Of a stretch of 13,955 nucleotides of DNA, positions 7,801-13,955 are shown one piece after another; the first letter of the stretch is position 1; each line of letters opens with the position of its first letter. Location of the stretch: assembly GCA_035373905.1 (NCBI GenBank), contig DAOSOK010000068.1, positions 1-13,955 of the forward strand. Direction: 5' to 3'. The position numbers were made by a program, and so were the translations under genes. The DNA is from Candidatus Ozemobacteraceae bacterium (GTDB taxonomy: Bacteria; Muiribacteriota; Ozemobacteria; Ozemobacterales; Ozemobacteraceae). The notes beneath the pieces were generated by a model. It had not been told where the DNA came from, searched no databases, and was given only the letters and a program-made list of their open reading frames with translations.

Positions 7801-9723
7801 ACCGCCTCCGTCGCTGTCGAAATCGCGAAAGCAGGCCGGCCGACGATGGTTCTGTTGGGGAGAAGCCCCGAACCGCAGGCGGAACCAGCCTGGCTGACCG
7901 GCATCACCGCCGATTCGGACATCAAGCGCGCGCTCATGATGCATGCCGAAGGCCGCAAGCTGACGCCGAAAGAACTCGAAAAGCAGTATCAGCACGTCAT
8001 CGCCAACCGTGAGATCATGCATACCCTGAACGCCATCAAAGCGGCGGGCGCACGGTATATCTACCGCTCCGTCGATATCCGCAAGCCTGACGCCGTAGCT
8101 CTGTGCATCGCGGAGATTCAGCGCACGGCAGGGCGGATCACAGGCCTGGTTCACGGCGCGGGCGTTCTGCGCGACCGCAGGATCGCCGAAAAAACCCGCG
8201 ACCAGTTCGACGACGTGTTCGACACGAAGGTCGTGGGACTGCGCAACGTGCTGACCGGTCTTTCCGGCGAGCAGTTGAAGGGGCTCGTTCTGTTCTCGTC
8301 CGTCACCGGTCGGTACGGCCGCGTCGGCCAGGTCGATTACGCGATGGCGAACGAAGCTCTGAACAAGATCGCCCAGCAGTGGTCGCAGCTCCATCCCGAG
8401 TGCCGCACCGTCTCGATCAACTGGGGGCCCTGGGACGGCGGCATGGTGAACGACGGCCTGCGCAAGCTGTTCCTCGAGGAGGGCGTCGGCCTGATTCCGC
8501 TCGAGGCGGGCGCGAAGCATCTCGTGGCCGAGCTGTCGAACGGCGCCGAGAACCAGATCGAGGTCGTGATCATCGGCAGGGCCGGCCTTCCGGAGGCGAC
8601 CCCCCAGGCCCATTCGCTTCGCCAGACGACTGCGGTGGCGGTTTCACCCGCACCTTCCGCCGGCGTGGTTCCGGCCGTGACGCAGTCGACAGTCGAGGTC
8701 CGGTTCGCGACGACGCAGAGCGGCAAACGTCTGAACGCGGTGGCGCCAGCCGCCGCCGCGACGATCGCACCGACCGAATCGAAGCCCGCAACGGCCGACC
8801 TGGCCGGTACGCCGTCGACCCCGACCTCGACCGATGCGCCTGCGGCTCTCCGGAAAAAGTTCATCCCCGCGTTCGAGCGGGTCGTCTCCCTTGACAAGGA
8901 CAGGTTCCTGACGTCCCACATTCTCAACGGCGAGCCGGTCCTTCCGATGGCCGTCATCACCGAGTGGCTCGCGCACGGCGCCCTGCACGAAAACCCCGGC
9001 TTCCTGTTCCACGGCTTCGACGACCTGCGGGTCCTGAAGGGGTTCGTCCTGCATGGTGCGGCCCCCCAGACGCTCCGGGTGCATGTCACGAAGGTCCGCG
9101 GTCTGGAGGAATATCCCAAAGTCTCGGCGGAGCTGCGCTCGGGAAGTCACGGCAAGGAAATCGTCCACGCGCGCGCCGAGATCGTCCTCGCCGAGAAGCT
9201 CCCCGCCGCTCCGGATGTGTCGCTGGCGCCGGATCTGTCCGCCAGGTATCCGATCGGCGTCAGCGATATATATCGAACTGAATTATTTCACGGCCGCATG
9301 CTCGAAGGAATCACGGAGGTCGAGGGCTGGTCGCCGAACGGCATCGCCTGCCGCGCCGCATCCGCCCCGCCGCCCGAGCAGTGGATCAGTTCGCCGCCCC
9401 GGCCCGCATGGCTGACCGACCCGCTCGTCCTGGACTCGGCGTATCAATTGATGATCCTCTGGACGCGCCGCGTCGCGGGAGCCCCGTCGCTGCCGAATTT
9501 CGCGGGAGGATACCGTCAGTATCGTTCGGCCTTCCCGACCGACGGCGTTCGCATCGTCGCCTCGGCCGTGATGTCGGGCACTCTGCTGGCGAAGGCGTCG
9601 ATCGAGTTCATCGCCGGTGACGGCAGGCTCGTCGCCCGCATGGACGGCTACGAATGCGCCGTCATTCCGACGCTCGAGGACGCGTTCAGACGCAGGGTCC
9701 TGGAAGGTGCGGTCCATGCCTGA
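1894..9723 (+). CDS. pfaA: PfaA/Pfa2-type lipid synthase: KS-MAT-(ACP)x6-KR-DH
   Basis: This large cytosolic synthase builds and reduces an ACP-bound acyl chain from malonyl units. KS (residues 9-466) has Cys210 in DAACGSS, His345 in HGTGT and His385 in IGHTK. MAT (about 574-872) has FPGQGAQ, Ser676 in GHSFGE and His780 in GAFHS. A Pro/Ala linker holds a coiled-coil-like segment (1015-1055). Six ACPs follow (1125-1696), each with Ser in LGIDS. KR (catalytic part about 1958-2200) has TGGARGVT, Lys2112, Ser2136, Tyr2149 and Asn2153, plus the helical insert common in PfaA. The C-terminal double-hotdog DH (about 2325-2600) has His2342 in the HxxxGxxxxP pattern and Asp2514 in LDSAYQ, so it looks active. 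An in-frame stop at 1873 and no other start codon before 1894 support this ATG; Met7 (1912) is an alternative. A weak AGGA (1878-1881) lies 12 bases upstream. The family call is very secure; the final product is not known. Confidence 0.95.
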   Translation: MKRNEPMHEPLAIIGMSCLFPKAQSLREYWANIRNKVDAITDIPATHWRPEDYYDKDPKKPDSTYSKRGGFVPTITFDPVEFGVSPAALEATDASQLMGLVVAQGAMIDAGYGPNREFDRNRVSVVLGLTGTLQLVIPLGARLGHPVWRKALKDAGVDDEIANEVMANIGEAYVPWQENSFPGLLGNVAAGRIANRLNLGGTNCIVDAACGSSLGAVHMAAMELHSGAADMVITGGVDMFNDIFMYMCFSKTPALSPSGDAKPFSTDADGTTLGEGVGMVILKRLDKAKADGDKIYALIRGVGTSSDGRGKSIYAPSDAGQEKALRRAYENAGFGPETVGLVEAHGTGTKVGDEVELKALRRVYGDAVDGRPRCGVGSVKSMIGHTKAAAGSAGLIKAAMALYHKTLPPTIKVKEPAAIFKDAKCPFYLLLEKRPWFAAPDYPRRAAISALGFGGSNYHVVLEEYDQTKREIDWDGRAEIVALSGGTPAAVRTALAPFKAPLDSAELRKLAAQSRRDFQAAHACRLVFVVEAEKTDIAALAAAADAKLSATPLPERFALPDGAWYETGTSVAPLGVVFPGQGAQYVDMGRDLCCLVPETFGAVAKADVTLGELTGGKRLGELVYPPAAYDEDAKKAQEDALRDTRVAQPAIGAVSIGSFRALEKFGLKPAGLIGHSFGELTALCAAGTYDEETLFRLARTRGELMAAGAGDRGGMIAVSLSAADAAEVIAGEKLSLIIANENAPTQMVLSGSTDEIRRAAEIFKARKVRATVLQVAGAFHSTFVADAAVPFRAAVAGASLKAPSIPVYANTTGTPYPADVAAITDLLGNQLANPVRFIAGVEAMYAAGIRTFVEVGPGAKMSGLVKSILGDRPFTSIGLDASAGKRPGSVDLARTIAICAALGYPVRLTLWENGEETLAQAASAKKPLMAVQLCGANYRTPRPPRVKKQFPARPVAAPVASPQPARPNPVEANSTPVQAPAAMPAPQIPSPQTPARAAFEQATPRTTVAVPGAARDTIAALQQLQIQTAELHRKFLEGQEQAQKTLQRLLEMQAGGMAAKVPPSMTAPVSAPPVFVATTPSPAPAHQPAPAAVSLPTPDAAPGVSAPSKTAVPAPAPRGAAPSADIASSLLQIVSEKTGYPAEMLNIDMDMESDLGIDSIKRVEIMSGVQEKLPGAPVIQPDQLGKLRTLRQIIEFIGAQPAAASRAAATSQHPAPTKAQSRPSGDISNVILQIVSEKTGYPAEMLNLDMDMESDLGIDSIKRVEIMSGVQEKLPGAPVIQPDQLGKLRTLRQIIEFIGVQPAGGSSAVTQAAATAPKAAPADDAVPVILQIVSEKTGYPAEMLNLDMDMESDLGIDSIKRVEIMSGVQEKLPGAPVIQPDQLGKLRTLRQIIEFIGVQPAGGSSAVTQAAATAPKAAPADDAVPVILQIVSEKTGYPAEMLNLDMDMESDLGIDSIKRVEIMSGVQEKLPAAPVIQPDQLGKLRTLRQIIEFIGAQPAGFAPAAFVAAPARATTPTASANTIVQVILQIVSEKTGYPAEMLNLDMDMESDLGIDSIKRVEIMSGVQEKLPDAPVVQPDQLGKLRSLRQIIEFIGAQPAGAAPAASVAAPARATTPAAASANTIVEVILQTVSEKTGYPAEMLNLDMDMESDLGIDSIKRVEIMSGVQEKLPDAPVVQPDQLGKLRSLRQIIEFIGGSPASEPAVPSQTAVQETARSAEATSVAAASLVAASEVLHRTVVEAVAQAPDATRQPVRLAPGSTVLITDDGTPLTRLIAVQLAARGVKPEVIPSDVPLNPATTTNVSGLIITAPLPHMPENGQWPEASEVFAKRAFFLAQAAGTSLQTMAGKGDALFATVSRMDGAFGLINPDAHVDPIQGALAGLVKTAAREWTGVAAKAVDLDKALPADEATAKLLVDELFVRGPIESGITSEARYVLVETDETINLKSDAQPVWKADDIVVVTGGARGVTASVAVEIAKAGRPTMVLLGRSPEPQAEPAWLTGITADSDIKRALMMHAEGRKLTPKELEKQYQHVIANREIMHTLNAIKAAGARYIYRSVDIRKPDAVALCIAEIQRTAGRITGLVHGAGVLRDRRIAEKTRDQFDDVFDTKVVGLRNVLTGLSGEQLKGLVLFSSVTGRYGRVGQVDYAMANEALNKIAQQWSQLHPECRTVSINWGPWDGGMVNDGLRKLFLEEGVGLIPLEAGAKHLVAELSNGAENQIEVVIIGRAGLPEATPQAHSLRQTTAVAVSPAPSAGVVPAVTQSTVEVRFATTQSGKRLNAVAPAAAATIAPTESKPATADLAGTPSTPTSTDAPAALRKKFIPAFERVVSLDKDRFLTSHILNGEPVLPMAVITEWLAHGALHENPGFLFHGFDDLRVLKGFVLHGAAPQTLRVHVTKVRGLEEYPKVSAELRSGSHGKEIVHARAEIVLAEKLPAAPDVSLAPDLSARYPIGVSDIYRTELFHGRMLEGITEVEGWSPNGIACRAASAPPPEQWISSPPRPAWLTDPLVLDSAYQLMILWTRRVAGAPSLPNFAGGYRQYRSAFPTDGVRIVASAVMSGTLLAKASIEFIAGDGRLVARMDGYECAVIPTLEDAFRRRVLEGAVHA
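5686..6296 (+). repeat. Perfect 317-bp direct repeat, period 294 bp (ACP3/ACP4 duplication)
   Basis: Bases 5686-6002 are identical to 5980-6296 by direct reading, an offset of 294 bp (98 codons). The match includes the Ala-rich inter-ACP linker and all third codon positions. It is bounded by mismatches at 5685 versus 5979 (gtt/gtc) and at 6003 versus 6297 (gag/gaa). The other ACP copies have synonymous differences, so this is the youngest duplication in the array. Because the match exceeds one period, the region can expand or contract by unequal exchange. It is also hard for short-read assembly. Confidence 0.93.
6454..6981 (+). repeat. Older ACP5/ACP6 direct repeat, period 303 bp
   Basis: ACP5 (6454-6678) and ACP6 (6757-6981) are offset by 303 bp. 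They share a perfect 147-bp run (6483-6629 against 6786-6932) and differ at only a few other bases inside the domains. Their preceding linkers are also related, including the same run of A/T-ending codons, with one extra Ala codon in the second. More differences than the ACP3/ACP4 pair suggest a separate, slightly older duplication. Confidence 0.85.
9702..9723 (+). promoter_or_regulatory. Ribosome binding site and 8-nt stop/start overlap coupling the two synthase genes
   Basis: A strong Shine-Dalgarno sequence, GGAAGG (9702-9707), lies 8 bases before ATG 9716. That ATG precedes the TGA of the upstream gene (9721-9723), so the two reading frames overlap by 8 bases. This supports 9716 as the start and suggests translational coupling, which would keep the two synthase subunits in balance. 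The Met at 9749, just before the KS domain, is a less likely start because it lacks a comparable site. Confidence 0.8.
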
Positions 9724-12700
9724 TCAGGACCGGTCCGGTTCCAGCAGCATGGCTGTCGCCGTCGTCGGCGTCGGCGGCATCTTTCCCGGAAGCCGCGATC
9801 TCGACCAGTTCTGGGAACTGATACGCTCGGGGAAAAGCGCCGTCCGCGAAATCCCCGACGCGCGCTGGCCAAAGCCGGCTGCAGCGTATCACGATCCCGT
9901 CTACGGAAAGCCGGACCGGACGCCTTCCACACGGGCCTGTCTCCTCGATGCGGATGCCATTCCGCTCGAGATTCCGGGACTCCCCGTTTCCCGTCAGGAC
10001 CTCGAACGGCTCGACCCGCTGTTCGCGCTCACCCTCGCCGCCGGCGCAGCCGCCTGGCGGTCGGCGAAAAGCGAATGGATCGATCCGGCGCGGGTTCCCG
10101 TCATCATCGCCAACATCGTTCTTCCGACCGACACGGCGAGCGAACTGACGAGCCGCATCTACGGCCGGGGACTCGAAGCCGCCGCGAGCGGCAGCAAAGC
10201 CGGGTTCGCCGGTCTTCCCGAGGCGGCGATCGAGGCGGGTCTGAGTTCGCTGAACCGGCATGCCGCCGGTCTCCCGGCCGGTTTGCTCGCCCGGGCGCTT
10301 GGGCTGGGCGGCGGGGCGGTCACCCTCGACGCCGCATGCGCCTCCTCACTGTACGCGATCAAGCTGGCGTGCGAGGAGCTTCGCTCCGGCCGCGCCGACG
10401 CGGTGCTGACCGGCGGCGTTTCGCGCCCGTCCTGCCAGTTCACCCAAATGGGGTTCAGCCAGCTGCGGGCCGTATCACCGAGCGGCATCTGCCGCCCGTT
10501 CGACGCGTCGGCGGACGGGCTCGTCGTCGGCGAGGGCGCCGGTCTCTTCGTCCTCAAGCGGCTCGACGACGCCATCGCGCAGGGCGACCAGATCCACGGC
10601 GTCATCCGGGGCATCGGCCTTGCGAACGACATCGGCGGCAGTCTCGTGGCCCCCGATACGGAAGGCCAGCTGCGGGCGATGCGCGCGGCCTATCTCGAAG
10701 CCGGCTGGCAGCCGGACGAGGTCGATCTGATCGAGTGCCACGGCACCGGCACGCCGACGGGCGACCGGGTCGAGTTCAAGAGTCTCGAAGCTCTCTGGCA
10801 GGGCCTGAGCGGCCCGACCGGCCGGTGCGTCATCGGATCGGTCAAGTCGAACGTCGGCCACCTGCTGACCGGAGCGGGCGCGGCCGGCATGATGAAGGTG
10901 CTGCTTGCACTCCGTCACGGGCAGTTGCCGCCGACCGCCGGTTTCACCAGGTCGACACCTGAATGGGGCATGGAGCGAAGCCCGTTCAGGGTCGAAACCG
11001 CCGCGCGGGCGTGGGACCGGCGCGCTCCCGGGAAACCGCGCCGCGCTGCCGTCAGCGCGTTCGGGTTCGGCGGAATCGACGCCCACGTCCTCGTCGAGGA
11101 GTGGATTCCAGACGCATATACACCTTCGGCTATCGAATCTTCGTTCATCGGTCCCGAACCGGTCGCCATCGTCGGCATCGACGCGCATTTCGGCCCCCTC
11201 GAAGGGAAGCGGGCGTTCCAGGAGGCGGCGTTCGCCGGGAAACCGGCCGCCCGGCCCCGACCGGCGGGCAGGCACCCGTTCGAAAGCGGCGATGCACGCT
11301 GGAAGAACGGCGCCTACCTCAACGACCGAAGGATCGGGATGGGCCGTTTTCGCATCTCGCCGAAGGAGCTTCCCGAGATCCTGCCGCAGCAGCTCGTCAT
11401 GCTCGAAACCGTCGATGGCGCCCTCGCCGACGCCCTCGGTTCGAAAACCGAGCCCGTGCGGTGGGGGGTGTTCACGGGCATCGGCCTCGATTACAACAGT
11501 ACGAATTTCGCGTTACGGTGGCGTCTCGAACCCGACGCGCAGGACTGGGCCGCGCGGCCCGACGCCGACCGTCTGGAAGAGATCCGCGACGCCGCCTCCC
11601 CGGCGCTGAACGCCGAGCGAACGGTCGGCGCCCTCGGCGGAATCGTCGCGAGCCGGGTCGCCCGGGAGTTTCACGTCGGCGGCCCGTCGCACACCTTCTC
11701 GAGCGAGGAAAACTCCGGCCTTCGCGCGCTCGAGGCCGGTCGTCGCGCCCTTCAGCGCGGCGATATAGATCTAGCTATAGCAGGCGCGGTCGATCTCGCC
11801 GGCGATCTCCGCCACCTCTGGGCCGTCGACCGCCACAGGCCCTACGGAAAGAACGGCGCGTCGGTGCCGTTCGATGCGTCGTCCGACGGTCCAATGCCCG
11901 GCGAGGGCGCCGTCGCGCTCGTCCTCAAGCGGCTTTCGGATGCCCGTCGCGACGGCGACCGTGTTTACGCCATCGTCCGGGGGTTCGGCACGGCGTCTTC
12001 GACGGATCCCGACTTTTCGACCGGCCGGCCCGACGGCAAAGCCGCCCGTCAGGCACTCGAGCGGGCCTACGGCGACGCAGGTGTCTCCCCGTCTGCCATC
12101 AGCCTCCTCGAGGTGAACGCGTGCGGCAATCCTGCCGAAGATCAGCTCGAAGCGGCCGTCCTGGCGGAATTTTTCCGTCCTCCCGCCGCGTCCCAACCGG
12201 CGGCGTTCGACGCGGCCGGCCCGCGCTGCGCGCTCGCCGGCTTGAAAGCGGTCATCGGCCATACGGGCTGCGCGGCCGGACTAGCCTCGGTCGCCCGGGC
12301 GGCGCTCTGCCTGTATCATTCGATGCTCCCCGCCATGCCGGGGCTCAACGTGCCCTGCGCCGAGCTGGCCCCCGCATCGGATCACTTCTTTACGCCACAC
12401 CGGGCGCAGTTCTGGCAGCACAACCGCGAGGACGGCCCCCGGTATGCCGGCGTCAACAGTTTCTCGAGCGATGGCACCGTCGCCCACGTCGTCCTCGAAG
12501 CCGCGGAACCCGCCGAGAACGTTCATCCCTCCGTGGTCTCGGCGATGAATGCCGAACGGCGATTCCCGCTCGGAACGCTTTCCGAAGCGGTTTTTCCCCT
12601 TTCCGCCGGCGCCCCGGAGGCGATGGCGGCGGAGATCGCGAAACTCGAGACGCTGGCGCGCACCGCGGGAAAAACGTCTTCCGCCGTTCCGGTGTCTGAG

Positions 12701-13955
12701 ATCGCCCGAGCGTGGCTTGCGGCGTCGAGGCCGAAGGACTCCGATAATAATATTTTTTCATCTATTGTATCTGGGTCGATTGATGACCTGCTGCAGAAAA
12801 CCGGGGCGCTTCGCGAACATCTCCGGCTCGATCCGAAGCGGTCCCTTTCGGGCGGCCCCGTCGTCGGCGACCGCGTGTTCTACGGAGCCAGTCCGCTCGC
12901 ACGGGAAGGGCACGTCGCGTTCGTCTTTCCCGGCTCGGGCAACCACTACCTCGGCATGGGCCTCGACACGGGCGCGGCCTGGCCGCACTTGCTGCGCGCG
13001 CTCGACCGGGAGAACCTGCGTCTGAAGACGCAGTTCGCGACGCGGCTCGTCGCGCCCTGGCGCCTGGCGTGGCCGGATGGCTGGGAGCGGGAAGCCGATG
13101 CGGCGCTACTGGCGGACCACAACTCGCTCGTCTTCGGCCACGTCTCATACTGCGCGCTCGTCAGCGACGTCGTGCGGCAGTTCGGCGTCGAGCCGCGCGC
13201 CGTGATCGGCTACAGCCTCGGCGAGACGGCCGGCAACTTCGCCACACGCACCTGGCGCGACCGTGACGAAATGGTCGAGCGAATGCGCCGACTGACCCTG
13301 TTCACGAAGGACCTCATCGGCCGCTGCGAGGCGGTCCGCGCCTCCTGGGGCTGGAGCGACGACGACCCGCGCGAGGTCGACTGGGTGCTCGGGCTGGTCG
13401 ACAGGCCGGTCGCCGACGTCGAAGCCCGCATCGCCGACCACCCGCAGGTGTACATCCTGATCGTCAACACGCCCGGCGAGTGCGTGGTCGGCGGCAACCG
13501 GCAGGCCCTCGAGGCGTTCGTCAAGAGCCTCGGCTGCGCATTTTTCCCCATCGAAGGCGTCTCCTCGGTCCATTCGCCTGCGGCAAAGCCGGTCGGCGAC
13601 ATCTATCGCAGCCTGCACGTGTATGACTGCACGCCGCCGGATGGCGTCTCGTTCTACAGCAGCGGTTGGGGCCGCAGGTTCACCCCCGAGAAGAACGTCT
13701 CGGCCGACTCGATCCTCGCCCAGGCGATCGGCACGATCAACTTTCCGGCCGGCATCGAGGCCGCCTACGCGGACGGCGCGCGCATCTTCCTCGAGATGGG
13801 GCCGCGCGCCTCCTGTTCGCGCATGATCGGCCGGATTCTCGGAGATCGCCGCCACCTGGCCCGGTCGGTCTCGATGAGCGGTCACGACGAAACGAGCACG
13901 ATCCTGCGCGTGCTCGCCGGCCGCCTCGACCTCGATGCCGGCCGCCTGAGCACCA
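9716..13955 (+). CDS. pfaC: PfaC/Pfa3-type lipid synthase: KS-CLF-AT, 3' partial
   Basis: I translated this frame from ATG 9716 to the last base and found no stop, giving at least 1413 codons. KS (residues about 13-463) has Cys208 in DAACASS, His342 in HGTGT and His382 in NVGHL, so it should be active. A second, degenerate KS (about 481-929) is a chain length factor: the Cys position reads Glu665 (SSEENSG), HGTGT is replaced by NACGN (Asn801), and only the last His (849) remains. A linker leads to an AT (about 1066-1370) with FPGSG, Ser1167 in GYSLGE and His1286 in VHSP. This AT resembles PfaB, which is a separate protein in marine Gammaproteobacteria. The KS-CLF-AT order matches myxobacterial Pfa3, where two DH domains and an acyltransferase follow; by analogy these may lie beyond the edge. 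The partner is the pfaA product, translated just upstream. Confidence 0.92.
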   Translation, partial: MPDQDRSGSSSMAVAVVGVGGIFPGSRDLDQFWELIRSGKSAVREIPDARWPKPAAAYHDPVYGKPDRTPSTRACLLDADAIPLEIPGLPVSRQDLERLDPLFALTLAAGAAAWRSAKSEWIDPARVPVIIANIVLPTDTASELTSRIYGRGLEAAASGSKAGFAGLPEAAIEAGLSSLNRHAAGLPAGLLARALGLGGGAVTLDAACASSLYAIKLACEELRSGRADAVLTGGVSRPSCQFTQMGFSQLRAVSPSGICRPFDASADGLVVGEGAGLFVLKRLDDAIAQGDQIHGVIRGIGLANDIGGSLVAPDTEGQLRAMRAAYLEAGWQPDEVDLIECHGTGTPTGDRVEFKSLEALWQGLSGPTGRCVIGSVKSNVGHLLTGAGAAGMMKVLLALRHGQLPPTAGFTRSTPEWGMERSPFRVETAARAWDRRAPGKPRRAAVSAFGFGGIDAHVLVEEWIPDAYTPSAIESSFIGPEPVAIVGIDAHFGPLEGKRAFQEAAFAGKPAARPRPAGRHPFESGDARWKNGAYLNDRRIGMGRFRISPKELPEILPQQLVMLETVDGALADALGSKTEPVRWGVFTGIGLDYNSTNFALRWRLEPDAQDWAARPDADRLEEIRDAASPALNAERTVGALGGIVASRVAREFHVGGPSHTFSSEENSGLRALEAGRRALQRGDIDLAIAGAVDLAGDLRHLWAVDRHRPYGKNGASVPFDASSDGPMPGEGAVALVLKRLSDARRDGDRVYAIVRGFGTASSTDPDFSTGRPDGKAARQALERAYGDAGVSPSAISLLEVNACGNPAEDQLEAAVLAEFFRPPAASQPAAFDAAGPRCALAGLKAVIGHTGCAAGLASVARAALCLYHSMLPAMPGLNVPCAELAPASDHFFTPHRAQFWQHNREDGPRYAGVNSFSSDGTVAHVVLEAAEPAENVHPSVVSAMNAERRFPLGTLSEAVFPLSAGAPEAMAAEIAKLETLARTAGKTSSAVPVSEIARAWLAASRPKDSDNNIFSSIVSGSIDDLLQKTGALREHLRLDPKRSLSGGPVVGDRVFYGASPLAREGHVAFVFPGSGNHYLGMGLDTGAAWPHLLRALDRENLRLKTQFATRLVAPWRLAWPDGWEREADAALLADHNSLVFGHVSYCALVSDVVRQFGVEPRAVIGYSLGETAGNFATRTWRDRDEMVERMRRLTLFTKDLIGRCEAVRASWGWSDDDPREVDWVLGLVDRPVADVEARIADHPQVYILIVNTPGECVVGGNRQALEAFVKSLGCAFFPIEGVSSVHSPAAKPVGDIYRSLHVYDCTPPDGVSFYSSGWGRRFTPEKNVSADSILAQAIGTINFPAGIEAAYADGARIFLEMGPRASCSRMIGRILGDRRHLARSVSMSGHDETSTILRVLAGRLDLDAGRLST
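12743..12772 (+). other. Run of A/T-ending codons in the CLF-AT linker
   Basis: Ten consecutive codons (Asp Asn Asn Ile Phe Ser Ser Ile Val Ser) all end in A or T, in a gene that otherwise strongly prefers G or C. It lies between the CLF and AT domains. Similar runs occur at 5569-5589, 6451-6480, 6754-6783, 9265-9288 and 11762-11782. They may slow translation at domain borders or mark weakly constrained linkers. Confidence 0.6.

Noticed and set aside
5570..9277. Shared 10-mer ATATATCGAA at 5570-5579 and 9268-9277 as a binding site
   Set aside because: Only two copies, in different reading frames inside coding AT-rich islands; chance is a sufficient explanation.
10963..12699. 578-codon plus-strand open frame, very Arg-rich
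   Set aside because: It is an out-of-frame reading of the pfaC-type gene, whose own frame encodes KS and CLF motifs throughout.
12743..12790. AT-rich patch as an internal promoter inside the second synthase gene
   Set aside because: It lies in the middle of one open reading frame with no start codon and ribosome site for a new gene after it, and no well-spaced -35/-10 pair was found.

Overview
The window is GC-rich and almost fully coding. It holds three plus-strand genes: the 3' part of a secreted protease, then two giant multidomain genes of a PUFA-synthase-type (Pfa) secondary lipid synthase. The second giant gene runs off the right edge. I saw no RNA gene, CRISPR array, insertion sequence or phage gene. 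The taxon cannot be fixed from the sequence. The domain arrangement is closest to the pfa2-pfa3 layout known from terrestrial myxobacteria, so a myxobacterium or another GC-rich bacterium with secondary lipid metabolism is likely.

Layout. Positions 1-1553 encode a subtilisin-family (S8) serine protease with a C-terminal CUB-like domain. Its frame is open to the left edge and encodes a signal peptide before the first possible start codon, so its true start lies outside the window. Positions 1554-1893 are non-coding, with a candidate extended -10 promoter and a leader of about 160 nt. Positions 1894-9723 encode a 2609-residue PfaA/Pfa2-type protein: KS, malonyl-type AT, coiled-coil and Pro/Ala linker, six tandem ACPs, KR and a double-hotdog dehydratase. 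From 9716 to the right edge lies a PfaC/Pfa3-type protein: active KS, inactive KS (chain length factor), then a PfaB-like acyltransferase. It overlaps the preceding stop by 8 nt. Its frame is open through the last base and the 3' end is missing.

How the genes work together. The AT of the first protein would load the six ACPs with malonyl units. The two active KS domains would extend the chain, with the CLF paired to the second. The KR reduces and the DH removes water. An enoyl reductase (PfaD/Pfa1) and a phosphopantetheinyl transferase are also needed, and neither is in the window. By analogy with myxobacterial Pfa3, two further DH domains and perhaps an acyltransferase may follow beyond position 13955. 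The product is a long-chain, possibly polyunsaturated acyl chain, but its identity cannot be read from the sequence.

The main unexplained structures are: a perfect 317-bp direct repeat (period 294 bp) showing a very recent ACP duplication; a mosaic fourth ACP; short runs of A/T-ending codons, several near domain borders, in otherwise G/C-ending genes; and a CLF with Glu at the usual Cys position.
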